Source: Enoplolaimus lenunculus (Eukaryota; Nematoda; Enoplea; Enoplida; Thoracostomopsidae). From it: DNA of 64,000 bases. The DNA is taken from contig JASANG010000796.1 of assembly GCA_030248215.1 (NCBI GenBank), forward strand, positions 124,001 to 188,000, written 5' to 3'. Position numbers and translations under genes: made by a program. The notes below the pieces were generated by a model, which saw only the letters and a program-made list of their open reading frames with translations, had not been told where the DNA came from and made no database searches. Of the stretch, positions 56,086 to 64,000 are shown piece after piece (within the stretch, counting starts at the first letter, position 1; each line of letters starts with the position of its first letter).

Positions 56086-57239
56086 AAATCATGTGAAATT
56101 GCAAATATTCATGTGAGAAAGGGTAACTTTAAATCTACGACTAAGCGGAAGACTGAGCAATGGAAACATTCTTGAATACCATTTGATGTTAAAAATATCC
56201 CGGTCAAGCATTAAATATTGAAAACCCTAAAGTCTAAAGCGTTAACCTTGTAGACGCAAAGATTTAATATCACATTAAAATGTAACGGACACCAGGTTTA
56301 TAGGTTATAAAATTTTAACACACCCCGTGTATAAATTTTTCAGGCCCTACTGAACAGTCTGGGTTCAGGCCCTACTGAACAGTCTGGGTTCAGGCCCTAA
56401 GCCAACGCCATCGTTGGAATAGTCGGCCCACCCAAGCAGGTCCAAAGAGGCCCGAAACATAACGTTTCACAGTTCAACTTCCTGGACTTTTGTCTATCCC
56501 AAAGCACCTTTCGTAGCCTTTTCGGCATGCTAGAAGGTTACCAAAACTTTGAGGAGGGGCATGGAGGGAGTTTCTAGGTCTTATAAGCGGGTCTTAAATT
56601 TTTCTAGGCAGCACCAAAATTTTTAGGTCTGAGTAGCAACACTCCATCCGTGGACTCTCGGATTGTGCTAGTTTATTCAAGAAACCGAACGTCCTCTGTT
56701 TGGGACCGTCATACAACACAGTTGTAGCACTGTTTATCGTCCTTCCGGTATACAAACGCACGCCGCTAAGCGCTCGCATAGTGCACTGTGCAGAGTTCGC
56801 GCTATCGCACTCGTTCGACACTTGTGCGTTGGTTCTTTTATTCATTTGCGCAGAAAGATAATCGTGCGCACACTCGCTGCACTTTCTTCAGCTAGTGCCG
56901 CACACTTGACGCATCGCAGCAACGCGCGTTCACATCTTGAAAGCTTGCAAAGTCCTTCTACAACTGTTATACTTATATGCCAGTTTGACGCATGCCTAAA
57001 ATAGGCGGCCCTAACCTTGAACGTGTGGCGAAGTTTAAGAGCCCAAAAACATTCCATTAGCTATTTGTTTTCACTCAAATTGCAGTTCCCGGTAAAACGG
57101 AATCCAGGTGTACCGTATATAATTAAAACTAAATATATTTTGCTTTCAACAATACATATTCAGACTCTCAAACCAATACCTACAAGGGCTCGTGTTAATC
57201 TCGCTGCCGTTTAGAATCCCATCATCACATCACAAGAAT

Positions 57240-57612
57240 TTGAGGTGTGGTCGAAGGTGAAATTTTGGGGTTACGGGTTTTGTGGTGGAAAATGGAATTT
57301 TGGGTTTTTAGGATATGGTCAAAATTGGGATTTTGGGTTTTCGGGATAAGGTCGAAAGTGGGATTTGGTATTTTAGGATATGGTCGAAGGTTGAATTTTG
57401 GGATTTTGGATATGCTCGAAGGCTTGATTTTGGGATTTTGGCATTTTGGGATTTCAGGATATGGTCGAAGCTGAGATTTCAGGATTTTGGGATTTCGGGA
57501 TATGGTCGAAGGTGGGATTTTGGAATTTCGGAATACGGTCGAAAGTGGGATTTTGGGATTTCTGGACATGGTCGTTGGTGTGATTTTGGCATTTCGAGAT
57601 ACGGTCGCATGT
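57240..57612. repeat. GGGATTT/GATATGGTCGAA minisatellite
   Basis: About ten imperfect units of 35-40 bases share GATATGGTCGAAGGT and GATTTTGGGATTT. Unit length varies, so the array is old or evolved by slippage. The long open frames across it, including a Pro/Lys/Asn-rich one on the minus strand, are repeat artefacts. Confidence 0.85.
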
Positions 57613-58422
57613 GGGACTCTCCTGAAGCCTAGCCTAAACTTAAGTCTACGTCATTTACGGCCTAATCTATGCTAAAAGCCAAACCTGCTCCTAAATTCCA
57701 AGCCCAACCCTAACCCCAAGACTAATCCTGAGCCTAAGCCTGAGATTTAGCTCAATGGTCATTTAATATCTAATCTATGTTTAACCCAAAGCCTATTCAT
57801 AAAGCCTAAGCCGAAACGTAATCCTAAGTCTACGCCATTTACGGTCTAATAATATGCTTAAAACGAAAGCAAGTTTCGCTGTTTAACTCCGGGGAGCGCA
57901 GTCCGCACTAGTCGCATTCCTGTTTGTTGGCGGTGCAAACTACATGACTTTAAATAGTTAAATTTTCGTCGCAAATCTCATAGCCACTGAAAATCCCAGC
58001 CAAATTTGTGTGCGCTAAAAAACTTGAGGAACTATTAAAAATATAACGCTACATTATACGTTTTTCACGTTTCAAGCTGCAACTTTCAACTGTTATACTA
58101 AATTTGGTGTAACTGGATATCCATTACCGTTTCTGTTTCGGGTAAAAATAGAACATGTTTGAAAGATTTGTACTTCAATATCTGTTTTCCGTTTCTGTTA
58201 TTTTGATCACCATCCATTTGCGTTACTTTTACTATCCGTTTACACCCTGGGTATACATACACAAAAAATCAATCGAGTGTAGCACGTCTTTATTTTAAAC
58301 ACTTTTTAGCATTTGTCAAACCTTATTTTAGCATCAGTACCAAACGGTTTTTTTATCAAAACGCGAAAAGCGGTTTAATAGTTTTGACACCATTTCTAGA
58401 AACGAAATTATAATTTCAAAGA

Positions 58423-59253
58423 TTACGATTCTAGAGCTTGTCGAGTCAATTTTTTCGCAAGTTCCAGCAACTTATCTTCATTTAATTCAACGTTTGTACC
58501 CAAAATAATATTGGCTGGTTGAATACGAAATTGCGTACCAGTCAATTGTCCATACTGTGATTGGGGAATGGGAAACGATTTTGCTAAGATATCATTTACA
58601 TAGCGAGTTGTTATGATACCCAGTGCGCGTTTGAGTAGTTCATTGTCAGATACCTGCCCTGAAATGATATTAATCCTTTCCCGCATCAATATTTTCTTGT
58701 CTCATCTGTGAGCTACATTTTTATGTTAAAATTTTGAATTTCAGAAACTGGAGAGAGACAGTATAGAGTTCTGCATAACATTATAGAATCATCAAGAAAT
58801 TCTCTGGATTCGCTATGGGATGGTACAATGATTTTCTAGCGCAATACTTAACCCAGCGAGAAAGCTCGACGTCAGAATTCCTGACGCCTTTGCTTCAGGA
58901 ATGTAGCCAGCCGAACCTGCTGGAAGCGTAGAATATTCATTTAGGCTACGCAAGTAATTCAGATAACATAAAAGCTAAGTGGAACCTCTTCTAGTCATGG
59001 GTCAGATTTTTCTGGCGGGGGGGCTGCGACCAACCCTGACCACCTTCTGGTTATCGCCGCCCTTTCCTTACCTCTGGTAACATCGACATTGATTTTGTTC
59101 AGCGTTGCGTGACCATAAAGCTGGCTCGTTTTGGGCACCACTCCTAGATGAACGTCCATTTCATACTCACTGGTGCCTCGAAATGTTCTCGGAGTAATTT
59201 CACTAATTCGATCGCTTCTTACTTGCGCTAAGAATTTAAGTTTAATCATTTCG

Positions 59254-59320
<67 letters not shown>

Positions 59321-61575
59321 CGTCGTCGTCGTTGTTGTTGTCGTCGTTGTTGTTGTCGTCGTCGTTGCTGTTGTTGTTGTTGTTGTTTTTATTGTTTTCA
59401 TTTTCATTACTGGCAACAAATTGAACGTATGGCATATCTCCTGTGATTATCGACTGCTCAATCGTTCCACGTTCGTTGTCGTTGAGTTTCCATTTCAGTA
59501 CACGTTTGAGGCGTAAATGATACAGCAGCGAGTTGACAAGATAATCCGAAAACTGTACGTACAGATGAGGTTCGGCATCAGTGTCTTTAACGTCTGCTGG
59601 CTGTTGTAGTTCACTGGAACGTTTCGTTATATCGCTTTTATCGTTCGCATTGCGATCTGCCAATCAAAAACCTTAATATTACGACGGCTCTTGGGCGCTA
59701 TACTTTTTAACTATTTTGTCAACGCCGAGCCAACGCATGTGTAGTGCCACATTGCGTCGCATAAAACAATTTGTAAACAAATATTCTTTCACTTGCGCCG
59801 CCGGACGGCGCTGCAGTGGCAAGTATAGCGACACCCTAAAGCTTTCTGACATGAATATTTTCAATTTCACCTGAGGTCTATAGCAGTATTGTTAACTTTA
59901 TGAGCATAATAACAGAGCAGAATTGTCAACTTCATGCGCGTAATAACCCTTCGCTAAAATATTGAAGTGAAACACGCCTGTCGCTGTTATTCCGAAATTA
60001 CAAGACCTATCGCTATTTGGTGCTAGGTGCCGCACATTTGAGAATGCCGAGGCTGATTTGATACTCCCGAAGTCTTGGATGGAGGCGTTTACGATCGCCA
60101 CTCTGCTCATTCGAGCCCAAGATATCTCTCTTTTGTTGTGGAGATGTTGTGCAGTGAGTTTGCGTAGCACCTGTTAAACGCGTTGTTTTGTGTATTATTT
60201 CTCGCGGAGAGTTTGCGCTGCGCTGAGTTGGTTAGAGTATACTACAGGTGAGCAGAAGTTAACAGTCCTCCTTGTATAGTTACACAAAAGTTTGAACGTT
60301 TGCAAATGCACCTTTGCAACTTTTTCAATTTTGCCCTAGTTGAGCTGAGCTGGCTGTCTGCATGCCATAGGCTCAATACCTCTTACCACTGCTCAATTCG
60401 TCGCTTTCAGCGGCGCTGTTAGTTTTCCACTTGTTGCTTCTTCGTTGTGGTTCATTTCTATTATCGCGACTGCTATCCTCCAAAACTACTCTACTCTGAT
60501 AATTCAAAGCTTCAATTTGTGACTCCATCGACGGCAACGGCGGTGCTCCAAACGGCGTAGGCCGCCGTCTAAAGTTATGTCGCCGATGAACAATCGCCGC
60601 TTTATGCTCCGAGTCAATGAATGTGCCCGATAGTTTAGGTTGATGTTTATTGTTGAACCGAAAATCAACAAAATAATCGCTCATCGGTGCGGACATGATT
60701 TGATTGAGTTGCGATGGCTCGATTCCAAGACGTCTGAGCACATTTTGATCGCTTTCGTTCAGAGTGACCGCTTGAGCCGGATACAACGGAACTTGACCTT
60801 GTGGACTGATCGGAAGCCGGCTGAGCATGCCTTTAAAGTGATCATTGATCGTTTGGCCGACACTTGTTGTGATTTTCATGCAAATCTCGCTGTAACAAAT
60901 GCGTTCCAATATGTGACATTTTAGTATATTTTCTCAGTTGGTATAGCGCCGAATAATAAACGTCCAGCCGCGGACGTAGCCAGCCAAACTCAACAACGTT
61001 AAAAGTGTTTCAAAAGTATGTGGTAAGAATCGATTTCCTTTAAATGCCATTTTGATAGTTTTTAAACAAATTTAGAGACAAAGTTGAAATTTTTTAATGG
61101 GACGTCAACATCGCGTGAGAAGATGCTTCGTTCAAATATGTAAAAAAATCCAAAACAGAAATGCTTGAATATTACACGTTAATTTTGGCTTAAACTTCAT
61201 TTCGCGGGATTTACAGTATTTCAGTATAAACGCGATGACGGTATTTTCCTGTCTCATGTGGTTTTAGGATTGAACGAATTCTATCACAACACTGAAAAAC
61301 TGTATTGCTTACTCTCCAATTAAGTGTTTGCCAACACGTTGAATAACATCTTTAAGCGTTCCAAGAGTTTTCATTCCTTTTCCGGAAAGACGCGATAAGT
61401 CGATTTTAAATTCACCAATTTCCACGGCACAATTTAAAATTTTTGTTTGCGGCAGCAATGTCACCGGATTCGGAATAATTTGTAGCGTAGCGCCAGCGTT
61501 GAAATTGAGAAATTCAGATTCTACTGGGCCGCTGACGTCAATCTTACCTCTGAGCATTGTTGTTTCGACCAAACC
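58423..61575 (-). CDS. BPI/LBP-family lipid-binding protein, 5'-incomplete (4 exons seen, 542 codons)
   Basis: Exons (minus): 61575-61313, 60889-60387, 59656-59072, 58700-58423, with GT-AG sites and phases 2, 1, 1 that agree. Exon 1 opens in phase 0 inside the first barrel, so at least one upstream exon with a signal peptide is missing from view. The order fits the BPI fold. The end of the N-terminal barrel has two Cys (ILNCAVEIGEF and DEICMKI) that should form the family disulfide, followed by NDHFKGMLSRLPI. The second barrel starts with LYVQFSDYLVNSLLYHLRL, like the SDYxxN signature of LBP/BPI/CETP. The last strand is TQFRIQPANIILGTNVELNE. Family members are secreted or lysosomal binders of lipopolysaccharide or lipid. 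Odd: an Arg-rich, Ser/Asn-rich linker ends exon 2, and exon 3 carries an in-frame Asn/Asp run of ~50 residues from a GTT/GTC tract. Confidence 0.82.
59251..59395 (-). repeat. GTT/GTC (AAC/GAC) trinucleotide tract inside a BPI-like exon
   Basis: About 48 consecutive triplets, mostly GTT with some GTC on the plus strand, code in frame for Asn with scattered Asp. The longest pure GTT run is about 23 units (59254-59319). It sits between two strands of the C-terminal barrel and is probably an exposed loop. Confidence 0.92.
59691..59836. mobile_element. Relative of the GC-rich fold-back element, in BPI-like intron 2
   Basis: Ends TTGGGCGCTATACTTTTTAA and the inverse of GGGTGTCGCTATACTTGCCA share the GCGCTATACTT core with the element at 48195-48368. 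The right part has GCCGGACGGCGCTGCAGTG. The left arm is decayed. Confidence 0.5.
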
Positions 61576-62106
61576 CTAAAATAACACACAGCGAAACTAA
61601 AGCCTTGTAAAAAGCAATCAAAAACAGTGGCGGATGTAGGATTTTTTGTTGACGAGAATCATAGGTGTAACCGCCGGCGGAGTTGCAGTGGGTCCAACAA
61701 CTACGTGGACCTTCCTTTATTTGGGTTGAAAAGTAAAATTTTCAACTTAAATTTTGTGTTGTTGCCACGAATTTATTGAGATTTGTTAAATTTGGCATTA
61801 ATAGAAATGAAAAATTGTCCTGCGGTGCAAAGGACACGACACCATATGCAGTAATAATACAGCCACATTGTATTGTGGTCGTCTTCTTTACACACTGACC
61901 GCTCTGGTTCGGGCTCAAAAGCTCTAACCTCGATTAATGAACAAAAACAATTGCTAATTTATTTATTTTAGAAAGTTCATTTTGCCAAGAATCGCTGATC
62001 ACTTTATGGACAACATTATACGGTATATACCGCCTTGTACGGTACAAAATGTACCAGCTCGCGTTGCGTTTTTGCTTAACACCCGCATTTTTACACCGAT
62101 ACCTAG

Positions 62107-62228
62107 CAGGGTACAACCGGAGGACTACATCGCGCTCCGGCAGAATATCGGCCTCACACTCCGGCTCCGGTAAGTTTCGGTGACCTCCGGCTCCAGCTCT
62201 GGTATTTTTCACCTCCGGTTGCACCCTG
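62107..62228. mobile_element. hAT-like MITE (122 bp) with 8-bp target duplication
   Basis: It begins CAGGGTACAACCGGAGG and ends with the inverse, CCTCCGGTTGCACCCTG. Flanks ATACCTAG (62099-62106) and ATACCTAA (62229-62236) agree at 7 of 8. The interior is CTCCGGCTCCGG-rich. This is the clearest copy of the CAGGGT family, whose loose ends occur near 255, 17522 and 45800. Confidence 0.88.
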
Positions 62229-62628
62229 ATACCTAACTACCACGTGAAACACACAATAGAATTCGATAATCAGTTGAATACTTTTTGTCAGAGTGATTTT
62301 TCACTGAACATTGAACGTTCGAATGGTTATATTGTGCGATAAAAAATTTAATTTGACCTAAATATCGATATCGAACCTGTCATCATTGGAGCCGCACATG
62401 ACTAATATTTTCCTTAAATTTAATACCAAGATCACATCTGGCATCTAGCTCGCTTCGCTCGTAAGGCTTACTTTAATTGTTCTTCCTCTATTGTGGCTGG
62501 CTGCGCGGAGCGTATGCCTTACACATAGCCTGTCAAAAGCATGCACTTCAAATTAAGATTTTGCATTAGAATTTTTACAGTAATTTACCGTTCATATTGA
62601 CGCTTCGATTGCATTATATTTGTCAGCC

Positions 62629-62797
62629 GGACAATGTATAGAATAGGGCTGTAACAGTAGAACAAGCGTATTCCTAAGCCTCAGTCTTTAGCTAACCGTA
62701 AGAATGAGCTTATATCTAAGCCTAAGCAAAAAAAGTTGTCTAAAGCTACAGCTTAGTCATACGAAAAAACGTTACGCCTCTGATCTTTACATGGGTC
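62629..62797 (+). mobile_element. TTAGGC-bearing MITE, copy 7
   Basis: It begins GGACAATGTATAGAATAGGG, has decayed CCTAAG units and ends ...GCCTCTGATCTTTACATGGGTC. The target duplication is unclear (TGTCAGCC versus GAGTAGCC). Confidence 0.7.
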
Positions 62798-63437
62798 GAG
62801 TAGCCCAATCTCTTTGTCGTTTCTGGTGCGAAGACAGAAAAAAGTTCACAAATATATACGCGATGAAACCAGAATGTATTATATATGCTTACTGTCATTC
62901 GCATTTTCTTTAAATTTTTCATTTCAACTCTGATACCGTCTGGTTGTAATGTAGCGGTATACTGAGGCGGCTAAAATTTCAAGCATAACTATGATTTTCG
63001 ATGCCACATTGAGTATGTGTGCCAACGTTTGTGTGATTTGAGACAGCAAAATTTCTGTAGCTGTAAAACATCAAATATTGGTTTATTATTATTATTGTGT
63101 TCCATTGCCGTTATCTTTAATATGTATTGTACACTTTAATCCACATTTAGGCTTCGGCTTGGGCTTAGGACAAGGCTTACTTATACTCTAAATTTTACAA
63201 AACAAAATACGTCACAGTTTTAAAATTAAGCTTGATGTCACATCAAATGTATTCTTTCTTATGGGCTAAGGCGACGCACTTAATAATATTAGCACATTCG
63301 TGGCAAGACAAGGTGCGTAAGTAAGATCTTGAGAATACCTCATTTTGGAGCAGCACTTACAGCACAAAACGAAAAATAAAATTAGTTTATACTCGTTTTC
63401 AACTTTAAAGTATGTTATTATTATTGTTATTATTATG

Positions 63438-63640
63438 GCCCATACATAAAACAGGGCCGGAACATTTTCGTACGGGGCTGCAATAGAGTCAGCTATATGC
63501 TGTAGAGTAACTTTTTTGTTTAGGCATAGGCTTAGGCTTAGGCTTAGGAATAGGCTCATCCTTACGCTTAGCGTCATTCTTAGGCTTAGGCTTAGGAATA
63601 CGCGTGTACTACTGTTCCAGCCCTGTTCTATACATGGGCC
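63438..63640 (-). mobile_element. TTAGGC-bearing MITE, copy 8 (203 bp)
   Basis: It begins GGCCCATACATAAAACAGGG and ends CAGCCCTGTTCTATACATGG then GCC. The 8-bp ATTATTAT lies on both sides (63430-63437, 63641-63648), though within a TTA-rich tract. The interior reads GGCTTAGGCTTAGGCTTAGG, so the hexamer is perfect TTAGGC for several units on the plus strand; orientation is opposite to copies 1 and 5. Confidence 0.88.
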
Positions 63641-64000
63641 ATTATTATTATTATTATATACACTTGATCCCTCCAGTTTACTTGGTCCGTTTATCATTTA
63701 TTTAACCTTTAGGAAATAAATATACAAGAGCCGAACCGACATTCAATTACGCCCCCGAACTGAAATAATAAAACTTCAGGTAAACATTCTGTTGTTTCTG
63801 GATAACTGTTTTACTTATTCCCACAATAATTATTGTCTATTTCATATGTAATCTAATTTAAAGCTTGTATTTTTGGTTTCGACTCTTATACGAGATGCGT
63901 TTAATAAGAGCCTGACGCTCGCACCCTACTGGGCTTGCACGTCTTATGAACATTTTGTACACATCGCATACACTTAATAATAATTGTCAAACACTGTGCA

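Larger units (their letters stand above)
55328..58422. other. Gene-free stretch left of the BPI-like gene
   Basis: No supported gene. Contents: a tRNA-like sequence (55993-56085), a 28-bp doublet (about 56341-56400, CAGGCCCTACTGAACAGTCT), a GGGATTT-type minisatellite (57240-57612), decayed TTAGGC-type words (55590-55670, 57620-57860) and a hAT-like end (TTTACACCCTGGGTA near 58240). AATAAA on the minus strand at 58289-58294 is a candidate polyadenylation signal for the BPI-like gene. Confidence 0.45.
61576..64000. other. Stretch upstream of the BPI-like gene
   Basis: The missing 5' exon(s) of the BPI-like gene could lie here, but no signal-peptide exon with matching phase was found. The stretch holds a hAT-like MITE (62107-62228) and two TTAGGC-bearing MITEs (62629-62797, 63438-63640). 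The remainder is AT-rich and unassigned. Confidence 0.4.

Noticed and set aside
57225-57632. Pro/Lys-rich or Trp/Gly-rich proteins across the GGGATTT minisatellite
   Set aside because: Frames follow the irregular repeat and carry no splice or domain support.

Overview
The window is from a eukaryote, very probably an invertebrate animal. It is AT-rich, its genes are split by GT-AG introns of a few hundred bases to a few kb, and more than half of it is repeats and intergenic DNA. The commonest dispersed repeat carries runs of TTAGGC, the telomere hexamer known from nematodes. This is a weak hint of nematode affinity, not proof; species and phylum cannot be read from the window.

Four host genes can be built exon by exon with every intron phase agreeing. 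(1) 1184-4323, minus: a 762-residue protein with about four membrane segments and a huge Asn-rich tail. (2) 30000-42277, plus: a 14-exon BTB-BACK-PHR protein clearly of the BTBD1/BTBD2 family, with an unusually long acidic, disordered N-terminal region. (3) 46162-50117, minus: a short divergent ionotropic glutamate receptor-like subunit with ligand lobes S1 and S2 and M1, P-loop, M3 and M4, but no amino-terminal domain. (4) 58423-61575, minus: the main part of a BPI/LBP-family lipid-binding protein with an Asn-rich insertion; its first exon(s) were not found. A fifth, unrecognised Cys-rich gene of five exons lies at 21182-27051, plus. A two-exon candidate lies at 18273-19616, minus, with low confidence. 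No joint pathway links these genes; they look like independent neighbours.

The rest is repeat landscape. Non-autonomous DNA elements dominate: (a) 8-bp target-site elements with GGCC...ATGT ends whose interior is TTAGGC repeat; (b) 8-bp target-site hAT-like elements beginning CAGGG; (c) three copies of a ~440-bp TA-target element; (d) fold-back elements at 31913-32292, 48195-48368 and 50179-51081; (e) an intronic element with three ~175-bp internal repeats at 35598-36335. There is also a tRNA-derived SINE family with a three-copy cluster in BTBD intron 1. Tandem arrays include a 3.2-kb 18-bp minisatellite with a 1322-bp higher-order period (51.13-54.34 kb), a 114-bp array just upstream of gene 1, CTGTCC-type minisatellites and a 35-40-bp GGGATTT-type minisatellite. 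No rRNA, CRISPR, virus-like or LTR element was seen.
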